This document shows, in pieces, positions 1-12,413 of a stretch of 64,000 nt of DNA. Every line of letters begins with the position of its first letter. Position 1 is the stretch's first letter. The DNA comes from Psilocybe azurescens (Eukaryota; Basidiomycota; Agaricomycetes; Agaricales; Agrocybaceae): contig JAJIRX010000292.1 in the NCBI GenBank assembly GCA_023853785.1, positions 49,752 to 113,751 on the forward strand, written 5' to 3'. Both the position numbers and the translations under genes were made by a program. The notes beneath the pieces are model-generated. The model was not told where the DNA came from and did not search any database. It saw only the letters and a list, made by a program, of their open reading frames with translations.

Positions 1-230
1 GATGGCTCTGGATTTGGAAAGAATGGTCATGATGGGATTGCAAAACTTGGGAAGAGCACTTCAGAGGAGTGTGTCGACAAGGTGAGATCTATAAATCCCC
101 CAAGGGAATGGTATCGAAGCTCAAGCGGATGTGCATGGCGGTCCAGATGGATCAGGTGAACAGACCAAGGAGTCAGCGAGGAAGATTAGATATTACGGCA
201 CACATCCGACATTTCTCCGCTCACCCAATC
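1..230 (+). CDS. possible 3' terminal exons of a gene entering from the left
   Basis: From base 1 the plus strand reads in one frame as a hydrophilic Gly/Lys/Ser-rich stretch up to a GTGAGA donor-like site at about 91. A second open stretch beginning about 115 has similar composition (it includes HGGPDGSGEQTKESARKI). They could be the last two exons of a gene whose body lies outside the window and which converges on the permease next door. No domain is recognisable and the splice sites were judged by eye only, so this may equally be non-coding. Confidence 0.2.
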
Positions 231-299
231 AATCACTTTACGCCCTCATTAAAAAATTGTTCTTCAGCATTTCCGTGAGAATCGTAACAAACAACATTT

Positions 300-2427
300 T
301 CACAATATGTAGCGGTACCCCTTTCCAGAACCTTGCTCTGCCTCTAAGATGTCTGTCTGATGGTTCAGCCGTCTAAGTTGTATCCGGAACACCAGGCACA
401 TCGTTATACTCAATGTGCTCATCAACATGCAGATTGCATATGAAGCGTTATATGTAGGACCCCACGATACCGGCCAGACATAGCTGACAGTGAGAGAATG
501 ATGTTAAGAGATGTGGGTAGATAAGAAGGCGAAAAGGACGACTTACGAGCCTACGACATTGCCAAGCTGGGAAATACAGTTGATTAATGCCAGTGCTACG
601 GCACGTTTAGCTGGTGGATGCGCAACAGAGCCGCTTGCCCATGCCAAGAAACAGATAAAGCCGCCGTACGACTGAGCCATGAGGAATCTGCAGTAGGTCA
701 TCGTGAAGCACACCACCAAAATAAAGAAGACACAAAATATACTGACAGAGAGATGTATCGCACAAGTCCATTCATTGTGGACATGGCAAGAACGAATCCG
801 AGAATTCCAATCATCAAGGAGGAAGCGATATGTTTAGATCGCTCGCCGACTTGGTCAGAATGCCTGCAATAAGACGTTAGCTTTGTTTTTCATTACCAAT
901 TTATTACAAAGAAGATAACCTGGCAAGGTAGAGCGAAGCCCCCGTCGCAAATAGCCAGGGAGGAACACACAGAAGAAGACTAATTGTGGGGCCATGTCCC
1001 AGAGTCGCCGCGAGTGTTGGGAAATAAACACCAAAAGATAAAGACAGAACCATAAAGAATAGTGCTACTGCGAGCCACCAGACTTTCCAGTCTGTGACTG
1101 CGAGATATAAGCCAGGCCACCGTCCTAGTAGCTTATTAGATGTCGCAGCCTCAAGAGATGTATAGTCTATATGTCCAGAATCTTCAACCATTCGTTTCAA
1201 GGCCAGCGCTTTCTCAGCTGGTGTGAGCCAATTCGAAGAGTTCTCGGGAAAGTCAGGAAGAACAAACATTGCCCAGATAGCAATGAAAATTGTCAAGGTT
1301 CCCTCAACAAAAAACAGCCATCTGAGAAGTGCATAGTGAGATTTTTGACTAAAGAGATCAGCGAAAATAAGCATACCGCCAAGCAGAGAATCCGAGAACA
1401 CCTTGCATGACGTTTAGAATACCAGAAGCAATGAGGGACCCAAAGGCGTTGCTGAGGAGAATCCCACAGGCAAGAAAGGCCGTCCTCTGGGACAGTTCGT
1501 TGCGCTTGTACCATTTCGAGAGCAGAAACTGCGGAGAATTAGTACATCAAAATTTCCCTACCATCTACGTCCGTCCACTTACCAGGGCTCCAGGAAAAAA
1601 GCAGCTTCAACGAAACCAAGGAGGAATCGCGTGCACAGAGCGCCAAAGTAGCTGTGCCAATGCTTCAACGCAACCAATCCAAGAATACGGAATCACTAAC
1701 CCTGTAGTAAAACCTACGGGTACCATATGAGTAGACATCGTATTGTATAAAACAGTAATACCCACCTGTGCCTACCGACAAGCCCCCCCAGACAACCATA
1801 CACCACGGCAAATATTTGGACGGTCGACCAAAGTAGTTTAGGAACATATTCCTAACCGGAAATCAGGAATGTGTCTGCTAAGGGGCGGGGCATGGGGTAC
1901 TCACGAGGGTACCTGCATTAAGATATATCCAATATATAGAATAGATAATATCGTCGCAAATTGCGTCCCTTCCAGATGTAGATCTTCTTCGAATCCTCGT
2001 AAACGGGCAGCACTGCATCAATATATAGAAGGTCAAAAGAGGCCACAACGTTCTATCGAGTAAAGCGAATCACGAAGCATTATTTCTATCAACGTCTGAG
2101 TCGTTCCGAGGAGAAATATGAGCCGCAGGTTGCGCGATGAGGAAGGATAGGAAGACGCACAATTCAAGATGTAAATCAAGACAAGAATTGACATTCGGCG
2201 GTCTAGCTTGCGTAGCAGCAACTTCTCGAGTTTCTTCCTTTCCTCGAAAATGGTAGCATTATCGAATTGCTCGCTGACGACACCCTCCTCTTCTCCCTCT
2301 AAGTAATAGCACATATTAGAGATGTCAGTGAAATCCAGGGAGCACCGAACTTACGAACGAGGTTGGGCGGTGATTCAAGCAACGGTTGCTGGTCCTCTGC
2401 ATCATGCGAGCCGTGATTTCGCGCCAT
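300..2427 (-). CDS. MFS permease, allantoate/Dal5-type anion:cation symporter family (copy 1)
   Basis: Predicted plasma-membrane major facilitator transporter of the fungal Dal5-like ACS family, which imports organic anions such as allantoate, nicotinate or related carboxylates; the substrate cannot be read from sequence. The start is the ATG at 2427. A short hydrophilic exon (MARNHGSHDAEDQQPLLES) is spliced through a GTAAGT donor to an exon ending in a typical first helix, RMSILVLIYILN. A long exon at about 904-1401 carries the central-loop motif LPDFPENSSNWLT and helices after TDWKVWW. The last exon ends KGYRYIL and stops at 300. At least eight introns are needed. The reading frame seems recoverable through the splice sites, so I see no clear sign that it is broken. 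It is a paralogue of the permease at 4544-6607, with the same exon style and the same C-terminal RYIL. Confidence 0.85.
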
Positions 2428-3114
2428 AAGAGTACGGCCAATGTGGTATGGGGCCGTTCAAGAGTCGCCGCTGTAGAGAGGCATCAAAGACGCTTACTAG
2501 CTCGGGAAACTCAACTAGATGGGTGTACATAAGGGACAATGCCGAGAGATTCTATAATTAACGTGTGGGTAATAGTTGTCCTTTACGGATACTTAGAGTA
2601 CATGAGTCGGTGACCGAGTCTCCTTCACCGACTACGAGGAGTACATACTGTAGCAGTACTGCAGTGCTGAGTGCAAGTAGTAATTATTGCTATATTTAAC
2701 CGTATCAAAAGCTTCTCAAGAAGTATGACCGGTGATACAAGAGATTAAATTAATGCGAACAGCGGGAATAGTGGGCAGGGTCATGATGTCTACCTCCCTG
2801 CAAGGTGTGAGTATTTAACGGTGGGTTACAAGGTATCATTTGGTTGAGTTTGAATGCTATGGCTATGATGGTGTTGGATGTATGGGTGTGCTGCGACAAA
2901 CAAAAACGGTGTGTGGTTGGGATAGTAGGCGTAGGCAGGCCGGCGGGTAGGGATTGAACGAAATTCTCTAGAAAGTAAGTACTGTATAACAAGATATGCA
3001 GAACAGCCCAGAGATAAAGAAGACAGGAAAAGAGGGATGAGGAGGAGCAGAGTAGAGCTTGGACCATGGTACAGATTTAGAGAATAAAAAGAGTCCTTGA
3101 GGGTCATTCATTTG
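2428..3114. other. intergenic region between permease 1 and NEM1
   Basis: About 690 bp upstream of permease 1 and downstream of NEM1, both on the minus strand. It should hold the permease promoter and the NEM1 3' UTR. Open frames of 93-105 codons at 2750-3107 have no recognisable domain, lie directly past the NEM1 stop and look like chance frames. No repeat or RNA gene was seen. Confidence 0.5.
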
Positions 3115-4459
3115 TCATGAATCGTGATGGCGGTGCATTATGCCGGCTGACCTGAGGCCGAGCACGCGGCGCACGTCGGACGTGAAGCGAAGAGAGTCGA
3201 GGACGGGCAGAAGGTCAAGGAGCGCTTCGTCTGACGGATCATGTGTCCAGCCTTCAATGGGTATGCCGTTCGCTAGTGTCGGCGGTGAATTAATTAGGTG
3301 GGGGCGAAGAAGGCAAAGGAATGCAACACACCCTCGTTGACTGTGTAACTAATGGGAGAGTTGTCTACAAGACATACGCGGGAGAGGTCTGCTTCTATTA
3401 GAGAAAGATCTTTGGTATAAGAACCGTTTGGGAGTTGTGTGCACGACTACAGACAGATGGAGTTAGAGAGTAGAGCGTTAAATGAAAGAAAAATTGGGCA
3501 CACACATCACGGAAGAAACGATGCTCTAATATACCACGACCTGCATCTAACCAGTCGATAACGGGATCGGCATATTCTTGCATTGACGCTGTGAATATGA
3601 CGAGAGTATACCAACTGGAGACCTATCCAGAAGATTGATGAGTAGACGTGACAGATATGGATAGACGGTGGCAGACATACAGTTCTAAGAAAGAAATCAA
3701 CGAATGGACGTTTGTAAACGTGGTAAATGGTGCTACGGCCACCGAGTACAACCTCCACCATATGCCCTGCTCCTTTGTTGCTCCTACCGAACGAGCCCAA
3801 ACTAAGAATACCTGATCCATTAGAGGAAGCTTCGAAAGGTATAGGGCGAGATGTCGAATGAATTAGTGTTTCGTCCAGATCGAGTACGAGTGTCTTTGGC
3901 ATATGGAAAGGGGTTTTCCGTGGGGGTATTGGGGGTGTGGCGGCCCTTGACACGGAAACGTTTTCGAGAACGGAAATGGACAGCGGCAGGGGCGTAGGCG
4001 ACAACGACGATGGGACTGAACCTGCAATTGTGACAGCGACCTCCTCTGTCTTGTCTTTCAATGCATGAATAGGTTTGGCGTCTTGCAGGAGGAGGACTGG
4101 CTGCTTGTCTTGCAATATTCGAACAATCGACGACCAGGCTGACTTGAGGTGGTCCCAAACAAGGAGAAAGACGCGAATAAAGAATATACGGTCTATGACA
4201 GAGTCAATATGAGGCTTGCAGCTTGGAGCCATCGCTGCATCGGGTGGGAGAGGTTGCTGGGGTTGTTGGCGAAATGATGGTGAGGAATGTGAACGCTTTG
4301 GGGTAATTCTTGTGGGGACACTTGGAGGGGGAACAGAAAAGACTTTGTAGACCAGGTACTGACTCTAGGTAGTCTTGGTTTATCGTCTACAGTCTTTTCT
4401 GTTGTAGTGGGAGAGGCGAGGACATCGAACTGACGGGCGACATAACCTAGAGTGTTCAT
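3115..4459 (-). CDS. NEM1: Nem1-type nuclear-envelope phosphatase catalytic subunit
   Basis: HAD-superfamily (FCP1/SCP-like, Dullard/CTDNEP1) protein phosphatase. With Spo7 it dephosphorylates the lipin Pah1 at the nuclear envelope/ER, controlling phospholipid versus triacylglycerol synthesis and nuclear membrane growth (known from yeast). The catalytic motif I is intact: [12 protein letters not shown], with the DxDx(T/V) signature. It is followed by the Gly/Ser loop and the family sequence [13 protein letters not shown]. After introns come [14 protein letters not shown] and the C-terminal [21 protein letters not shown] hydrophobic stretch ([11 protein letters not shown]) upstream of the catalytic domain fits the membrane anchor. 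I chose ATG 4459 because [15 protein letters not shown] resembles the usual fungal N-terminus; an in-frame ATG at 4498 is the alternative. The first exon is joined through a GTCAGT donor and a CCCCACAAG acceptor. The gene sits in the same orientation between two paralogous permeases. Confidence 0.92.
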
Positions 4460-4543
4460 GGAGGAGGAAGGAGAAGAGACCGTGGTAGTAATATACAAAT
4501 AAAGACTGGGCTACTTTATAAACACACATGTCACGGATCTACA

Positions 4544-6607
4544 CTACAATATGTATCGGAACCCCTTCTCAACTCCCTTGGTCTTTTCTTCATTCTCTAG
4601 TTTCTTATTTACCTGTATCAGATGCCATCGGTATATCCAACACATGATCACAGCAAGTCCCGAGGTCGCTATGCAGATTCCGTATGAATTGCGGTACGTG
4701 GGTCCCCATTGCTTCGGCCACACATATCTGACAAGTCATTTATTTTCAGCACCCTGAACCCATGATAAACCAAGTTAAGACACCCACGATCCAGCCACGT
4801 TTCCGAGTTGCGAAATCGCGTTTATCATCGCAAGTGCGACTGCCCGCTTTGCTGCCGGTTTGGGGAAACTATTGCTGATCCACGCGTAAAACACAATGAA
4901 CCCTGCATACGACTGCGCCATTAGGAATCTGCGAACACGGTTTTTTAGCCTCCTGCCCCAATTGATTTTTTTTGTCCCCACTTACAGAGAAATATATCGC
5001 GCAGCCGTGTTCATCGTGCTGATCGCGATGACGAACCCCAAAAGTCCAACACCCAAAGACGCCACACAATGATAGAAGCGCTGATTGGTCTTGTCAGAGT
5101 GGCGCGAGAGGGCAAATGCAACGATGGCGGTGAACGCGAATGGAGGCGCGCAGAACAACAAAGTCACGTTCCGGTTAAAGCCCATAGTCGCGCTCAGTGT
5201 AGGGAAATACGCGTTAAACGAAAGCGACACGACCCATGACGTCAAGATCAGCGACATCCACCACACTTTCCAATCCGTCAATGCCATCCACAGTCCGGCC
5301 ACAGCGCCTGTTTGAGCATCCTCCTCCCGAGTCGCCCCTCCTTGCTCCTCCATCCGTCTCATCGCAAGCGCACGTTCCTCATCCGTTAACCATTTTGTCG
5401 TCGCTGGGAAGTCGGGCAATATGAAAAGCGCCAACACGGCCACGGCGATTGTGATCGCTCCTTCTATGAAAAAGAGCCATCTGGATCATTGATAGTGAAT
5501 AATCAAACGTGTGTAGATCAAGATAACAACTCGACCTCCAAGCAGCGTGTCCTAGTTTCCCTTCCATCCCGTCAAGGATACCGGCAGCCATAAGCGATCC
5601 AAACGCATTGCTGATAATATTGCCGCAATACAAGATCGCGGTCCGTAGACCGAGCTCGTTGGGCTTGTACCATTTTGATAGGAGGAACTAGATGCACGTC
5701 ATTCGACCGTGCGTTCTTTCTGATCGATAACAGAATCTTGACTTACCAATGCTCCAGGGAAGAACGCCGCTTCGACAAACCCGAGGAAGAACCGTGTGAG
5801 CAATGCGCCTGTGAAACTGCCGCACGTTCGAATCTTGAATTGCCCTTGGTATATGTATTTAAGAGAAAAATCGCTCACTTTGTTGTGACACCTGCAGGAA
5901 AAGATAAGTAATATGTCGGTAGGCGTCTAGTACTGATCAAATACCTGTGAGGGCTGAAATAGCTCCCCAAATGGCTATGCATGTGGGGAGGTATAGTGAC
6001 GGTTTTCCTATCCAATTCAAGAACATGTTCCTGTGGGGTATGAGTCAATTTTGGTTTTCAGAACAGTTGGGTGGGCTTACGATGGGACCTGCATGATAAT
6101 GTATCCGACATAGAGGATGGAGAGTAGTGTGGCGAATTCAGTGCCTGTGTTGATCCATTGAGTTTTTTCCAGGTTTGGATCATTTAGGAGATATATACCC
6201 TGGAGATTGAGATCAGCTTCAAATCCTCGTAGACGCGCCGCTCTGAAAGTTTATCTCAGGTCAGATGCTGCATACAGGAACAATCCCACTGGAGGCTCAC
6301 CCAGCATTATTTCGGTCGATCTATGCAGAAGAAATTATCAGTATCCTTGTGGCGTGCTTCATAGATATGAACTCACGTAGTTCAGAATGTAAATGAGGAC
6401 CAGAATGCTCATCCTGCAATCGACTTTCCACAAAAGTTTCTTCTCCAGGATCTTGCGTGCTTCGGTACCACCGAATTCGGCGTCTGGATCCGCATTGTTG
6501 ACATGGTAGTCGTATTGCTCGTCGCTGAACTTTTCGTGGTCACTGGACCGCGCAGGAGATTTGAGGGATATGGTCATTTCTTTTCGTGATAGCAAGTGCG
6601 CGTCCAC
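4544..6607 (-). CDS. MFS permease, allantoate/Dal5-type anion:cation symporter family (copy 2)
   Basis: Second plasma-membrane MFS transporter, clearly paralogous to the gene at 300-2427. The N-terminal exon has the same hydrophilic leader and then EARKILEKKLLWKVDCRMS and ILVLIYILNYV. The central loop contains LPDFPATTKWLTDEERA (4982-5443) followed by the conserved TDWKVWWMSLILTSWVVSLS helix. The C-terminal exon ends KGVEKGFRYIL and stops at 4544. Many short introns interrupt it. The start is set at 6607 (MDAHLLSRKEM); the in-frame ATG at 6577 (MTISLKSPARSS) is equally possible. Substrate unknown: the family covers allantoate, ureidosuccinate, nicotinate, biotin-precursor and other organic-anion carriers. 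Its 3' end lies 85 bp from the NEM1 start. Confidence 0.87.
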
Positions 6608-8822
6608 CGGGTTAAGTCAGACGCGTTTAGGGAGTTGTGTGAAGGTGCGCGAGGAGAAGAAGGTGAGGAATTCGGAAGACTGGTTGCCATCTGCATATAT
6701 ACTAAATCTATAATTCGCATACGCTTATTGTGCCCCCGCATACGTTGGAAGCACCAACCCCTTTCAGACCCTGGGGCGCGGGGAAATGGAGGAATTGGAT
6801 GAAATTGGCTCAAAACGGATGACAGAAAAGTCGTCATTGGAGGTGAAAACATATTATGCTCTCTGCATAGATGATAGCCCCGGTGGGAACTTGCGGGGTC
6901 ATGAGGAGAGTTGTCCATGCTGTTCGCTGCTGTTCTGCCAGGTGGATTGGATTCGAATACCCTTGGGGTAACCTTGGCTTAGGATAAAAATAGATTACAG
7001 CCGATGCCAACTGTTCCGGTCGATTTATATAACGCGTTATTACGATATCTTGAGAGAAGATCATTTTATGGTATACAGGTCTTGTACAAAATCATTTTTC
7101 TTGAAATGTGTGAAGCGCTAGGATCAGCAGATATTCGAACTCGATTGGGCCGATAACAGTTCATGTTGGTAACTCCTGAGTGGGTCCATAGTAGCGTCAA
7201 GATAGACCAAAACTTAAACCGGCTAGGTGATCTTGTGTAATCGCAGATAATCGTACAGTTATTTGAATTGTCTTTGGGATAAGCGCCAATTCTTTGGAAT
7301 TTTATGATCCGTGTCCCAGTGAGGACTAGTGAAGACTGCAAGAGTCTCGGGTGACACATAAGAATGCGGTATAAAGATTACTAGATTAGGACGACAGCAC
7401 TTGCATCCAAATGGTCACCTCGGAGGGCAAACGAGAGATCACAGCTCCTGGTAGGCGCGTTGGGTTACCTGTATGTAATATGCCCTTTCCGGCATGTATT
7501 TAGGTACTCGCCTCTTTAATTTCTGATTGATTTCATCATGCTGGTGGTAGTAACTCCACAGGTTTAAGCACGAAAAACACCGTAACCTGTAACGGAGCGT
7601 TAGGGGGTATTGATAGCTTCTCTGTGCTTCCCCAGGAGAAATAATTAGTCATGGAAAACGTCTCAGAGTTTACCTCAGACTTTTACTCTAACTACACTCA
7701 GATTTTGCCATTGAACTGGAGCTCTGGGTGATACTTATAGAGTGCAAATGGGAATATGGAGTTAATAACCGCCTTTCAGTGTTGAGCAGCAAAGGGGCGG
7801 AAAGGGGTTGGTTCGTAACTGCTTCATAGCTGAAGCATAGGGATAAATCAGCCAATCATGTTATGAGTGGGTGAGAGAAAGGATGGTGAAGAGCGAAATA
7901 GAATAAGAATTCCTAGTATGTAACTCCATCACGAACTCACGCATTCGAAATTGAGTATCGAAGAGCAATTAGCGCTAAAGGCTTCCTCCCAATTTCCTTT
8001 CGATCTTTTCTGATCTTTTTCTTCCCATTGATCTTTTTTACTCTTTTTGCTCAGTCGACTCAGAGCATCCATTCAAGGACCAGATTTCAAATCTACGCGC
8101 CGTTGCGCGCATCACTGGGCACGTCCTGAAGGTCAATAAGATAATACTTCTTTCTGTGGACCTGTTAATCCATTTCTATAGATGTTGGCAGATGTAGGCT
8201 CACCGAGCTCCTGCGAAAGCCTTTCAGTACAAAGCTATTTTGGTTTTGATCCGTTATTACATGATCTGTAGAAGTATTCCAAAAGTGTTCACCATTTCTA
8301 ATTGAGTTATCCCGAGGTAGTCCCGACATTGTAGATATTTCTGCTTGAATGTTGAGCGCACACGCTGAGTATACCTTTCTGGTTAGCTATCTTATCCTAA
8401 ATAAATTGTTTGGCCAGGGATAACACGTTATTTGGTTAAAAACTTGAATATGTTGTCGCCGATGTGAGCTCTTACCGGCGGAAGGGTTAGATTGTGGATA
8501 TTATTGCAACTGTATAAATTTAGGTAGGCCCTACTTCTGAGTACACCACATAAGCATATACATACCAGTGTGTAACTGGTCAAAGACTTATATATGTCAC
8601 GTGATGTGAAAGGGCAACGCGACGAGCGCGTTGTTGATCGGCACCGGGCAAGTCGAGTCTTGAACATTTCAGCTTTGTTTGTTTTCTTTCCATTCCCCCT
8701 TCACTTCCGTTGCACTCTCCAGTGCTTGGAGACTCGTACGGGATAACGACAGTCCGCTGTCATCCACGGCGAGACCATCGACGCTCTATAGAAGACTTGG
8801 GAACCGGACTCGCTTGTGGAAC
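6608..8822. other. long intergenic region with no supported gene
   Basis: About 2.2 kb between the divergent permease 2 and RING genes. It contains many stops in all frames. The longest open frames (6574-6918, 7066-7359 and 8428-8667, minus strand) show no domain or splice-consistent extension. Pyrimidine-rich tracts near 7990-8060 may be promoter sequence or ordinary low complexity. No tRNA-like or repeat structure was seen by eye. Confidence 0.5.
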
Positions 8823-9858
8823 ATGGATTTGACGGCGGCAGCTGCCTATGAGCTTGTGCAAGATGCACTGCTCTCGCCCCAGCATCGGATTAAAGCTATG
8901 ATAGCCTCGCTTCCCACTTTAGAGAAGGATTCGGATGGCCTAGACTTGGAGGAGCCGTGTCCCATATGTTTAATGTCTTTCTCTGCTGTATTCGAGGAGC
9001 ACGAAAAAGAAAGCGCGAAAGGATCTGTTGGGCAAGATAAAGATGAAGAGGGACTAGAAGTCGGAGGAGTTACTAAACTAGAGGGATGTGGTCATATCTT
9101 CTGTCGCAGAGAGTGAGTTCTATTACTATCAACTTTTCAGTGGTTTTCTGCGGTTGGTCTTATGTTCTTTCTAATTTACAGTCTGACAGAGTGGATAAGA
9201 AGTCAGGTGAGCATCCCTACCTTTGCTTGTCCTGGGCCGCCTTTAACGCTGCTCTTCTCCTAGCACGGGAGCTGTCCTACGTGTAGACATACCTTTCTCG
9301 ATATTCGCCCTCCATCTGAATCAGACGACGAGTCATCAGACGGAGGCGAATATATCCCCAACCCTGATGATTTCGAAGACGATGAAGAAGACACATCATT
9401 GGATGTGGACGGCTTCACCGACACCGACGCTGAGGATTTCCCCGTTCAACAGATGGACCTGGACTTTGATGAGATGTGGGAGGATGAATACGTAGCCATT
9501 GGTTTAGCTGAGGATGTAGACGGTGATGGCATGACAGATGAAGAGATGGAGGATGTGGTAGAAGACGACGAAGAGGATAGAGGATCAGAGTGGGGTCTCA
9601 CCGACGGCGAGTCCGAGTCAATGTCCTCTGAAGGTGAGGTCACTATGGATGGCGCCGACACGGAGGGGAACAATGTCGGTACGTGGGCTCGCCGTCGTTC
9701 TGCAGTGCGGGTGGTTCAATTAATGGTTATTGCCCTGTTACTGCTCAGCGCTGGAAACGGAGGTTAGCGTTTCCGTGCATGGGGATGACGAAGACCTCGA
9801 CAATGAGCAAGGAGGAGGTCATATTGCCGCGGCGACGGATTCACAAGAGCCAAAGTAG
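8823..9858 (+). CDS. RING-type zinc finger protein with acidic C-terminal half (probable E3 ubiquitin ligase)
   Basis: Four exons (8823-9112, 9182-9206, 9264-9678, 9749-9858) give 840 nt and a 279-residue protein, all through GT-AG junctions. The RING lies in the first half. CPICL gives the first two ligands; after an inserted acidic linker of about 45 residues come CGHIFCRRD and HGSCPTCR. At the sixth zinc position an Asp stands where Cys is usual, as in Rbx1-type RINGs. That Asp codon is made only by splicing (GA from exon 1, T from exon 2). The second exon is 25 nt and encodes the LTEWIRSQ helix. The C-terminal half is strongly acidic (Asp/Glu/Ser) and probably disordered. Likely an E3 ligase; the substrate is unknown. 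ATG 8823 is preferred to the in-frame 8679 because the upstream stretch looks like 5' UTR. Confidence 0.82.
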
Positions 9859-10065
9859 ATTTTCATGGATCCTTTCATCTGTGGAGAAATCGCGACTTTT
9901 GGATAACACTCTCGAAACTCATCTCCCGCGGAAAACCTTTCATATAGCCCGTCTTTATTGTCTCTTCACTGTACTCCTTTACCATCTTTTTTTCTTCATG
10001 CACAACGATGTAACATTTGTATAATTCACTATTTTTATGCATCCTAGTTTCAAATCCAGGCGGCC

Positions 10066-11792
10066 TCAAATGTTGTCAAGAACATCCTGTACCACGACAT
10101 CCTCCTTACCCGCTTTCCAGACCCCAGTAAACTTACCACTCCATCGAGGACCTTTACCCCCACCTTTAACGCCCAACTTCGCTTTCAATTCATCGCCTGC
10201 CGCCTTGACATTCGAGTCGTTGGAGCCAAGCACTAGAACAGTGGAAATGGAAGCAGCTGTCTGTGTAGATGGCGACGAACTAAGAGCAATCAAATATGAA
10301 CGGGAGGCTTCGGCAGCAGGTATAGCAGCGCTTAGTGCGAATGCAATCGATGAAAGGAACCCAAGGGCATTGCTGGTATCGTCAACACGATGAAGGTGGA
10401 ATTTGAATAGTGGCTGGTCTTCGCTGCTATTGATTTTGGCTGCGAGGTCTCGAGCGATATGTTCTGCTAATTCTTGCTCGGCGTCCGAGACCCGCTTTTC
10501 AGCCTTTTTGCGTTCATCAACGACTTGGCTCACCCGTTCGGGTACAAGAGGCGGACCACAACTCATGATCGACGCTGTGGATGCGAGCAACGCGTGGGTC
10601 GACGTTAATTGTGCAATAAGGCGAGGGCCACAAAGGAAGTATAGACGCGCAGTGGTCGTAGACGACCGTGCAAGAGCTTCTGTGTGGGGAACAAGGAAAA
10701 GCTGTAGGTTGTGGATGGTAGGTAGATGTGTTCCACAGCATCTGAGGAGGGATGAGATTATTCAAATACGGTTGAATATTCGGTACATGACTTACGGGTT
10801 ACGATCAACTCCATCAATGACCACAACGCGCTTGACGCCGCCTGTGTAATCTTCAGGAAGACCTTTCCCTACTGACCGTCCACTTTCCAGCTTCTGAACG
10901 GGCCTAGCTTGCTCTTGAGGGGAATCAAGTTCCTCGACTTCGACGTGAACTTTACGACCCTCGAAGACAAGTCGGTTGGCTTCGGCTTGGATAGATGATA
11001 TTTCTTCTTGAGTCATCCCTCGTGGAACTTCGACATAGCATGGGTTAGGATAACCGGTCAAAGACCATGAAAGCGTTGGTAGATCCAGGCGAGTTTCAAG
11101 TAAAGCAGAGAGTAGATGTTGGGATGTGTGCATAGACATCTACAAGAAAGATCAATCATTAGCCGGTCAACATGAGCACTTAGTATTCGACTCGGCCAGA
11201 AGAGCGTACATGGTCGTATCGTCTTTCATATCCCTTCTCACCAAGGGAGACTGTTACTTTTGCGCCAGGTTGGAATGCGAGTAATGCAGTATCGGCATCG
11301 ATTCCATTGGGCACCTTGACGTAGTGAACTGCGTGTCCACCGTGTCGTTTCGCCTGGACGACTTCCCAGGCACTACCGTCAGCAGTTGTTTCAATTAGGC
11401 CTGTATCCGTGGGTTGGCCTCCACCCTCGGGAAAGATGACGGTGTCATGCAAAAGAACATGAAGAAGCGGCTCATTTGGGAGCTCAGGCGCAAGCACGGC
11501 CTTTTTAGCCTTTTTTTCCTGCAGTAGGCTGAGGAGGGGGAGGCCGGGAGACGTATGCAGTGACAACAGATGTCTCTATAGCGCGCAAAAGAGGATCACC
11601 TGTTCATTAGAAAGGTTCAATTAGTGGGTGCTAGAATAGAAGGACGAAGTGGAATTTTTCAATACGCTGGCACGCCAAAAGACCCACTGGGGTGGATATC
11701 TGAGGGTCAGTTGGTAACGATAGGGTTGGGGAAATTATACGAAAGTAATCAGGAGGAGTAGTAGGTGCAATCAGGAAAGCAGTCGCGGTCAT
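10066..11792 (-). CDS. AlaX/AARSD1-like alanyl-tRNA editing protein
   Basis: Free-standing editing-domain protein of the AlaRS second-domain family, which hydrolyses Ser (or Gly) mischarged on tRNA-Ala in the cytosol. ATG 11792 opens MTATAFLIAPTTPPD, and VGLLACQRDPLLR follows across an intron. Then come TVIFPEGGGQPTDTG (family core) and, after splicing RYDH to MSMHTSQHLL, the HxxxH zinc motif HTSQH. The second metal motif CCGTH is made across the next intron. The C-terminal part has the coiled segment around VDERKKAEKRVSDAEQELAE and the GVKGGGKGPRWSGK glycine-rich motif typical of the longer eukaryotic form. One problem: a run of seven A on the coding strand (plus 11511-11517) puts the exon out of frame, and six A would restore it. 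That is either a sequence error or a recent indel. It converges on the RING gene with about 207 bp between stops. Confidence 0.83.
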
Positions 11793-12413
11793 ATTCTATT
11801 AGCTTATATGGAAAGTCAGTGGTTGAATGGCAAGTTTGTGGATGAGGTGTATAGATAATCGTGTATTCAGAAATAGAGTCGCTGACTCAAAAGATTTCGG
11901 AGATGTCAATGATTAATGTGTGACCATCATGGCGTCCGGCAGAGACGCTAGTTTTGGAAAGTGCTTCAGTCAAGTTTGTCTACTATCATCCCGCTTTCCA
12001 AGTTGATTCCATTGCATTTATTCCCGCCCAACGACTTTATTGGTATTGGTTGAATATATTATAATATCAAATTGCCATTGTGAATCTACGGCCTCTTACG
12101 CACAATACTCGTGATTCCTGCACCATTATGATATGGATATGATATGCAATCCTTCAATTCAAGAACAGGCCCTTCTCAGTGTTTGAAGTCAACCTCTGGC
12201 TCCTGATGCCTTGTCCTCCCTGTGGACTTATCGATCCCTTGTCATATTGTTACAATGGTTACGTCCCTACACTGTCGTTCATTGCTGGTGCCATTGATGT
12301 TAGAATCACCCATTGGTGAGCTTAAAGATAACATCCACGAAATGGCAACAGCGTAGTCCTGAAAAAAACACAAGTGGTCGCAAAGGAAATCGCCAACAAG
12401 AGATCATGCCGTA
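11793..12413. other. intergenic region
   Basis: About 620 bp upstream of the AlaX-like gene and downstream of the decayed MYND gene. AT-rich with stops in all frames; no gene, repeat or RNA was seen. It should include the AlaX-like promoter. Confidence 0.5.

Noticed and set aside
2750..3107. Minus frames directly downstream of NEM1 with a hydrophobic stretch
   Set aside because: NEM1 ends convincingly at 3115 after the conserved IPIEGW region; these frames are 3' UTR or intergenic.
7066..7359. 97-codon minus frame in the long intergenic region
   Set aside because: No domain, no continuation across plausible introns, and codon composition like non-coding DNA.
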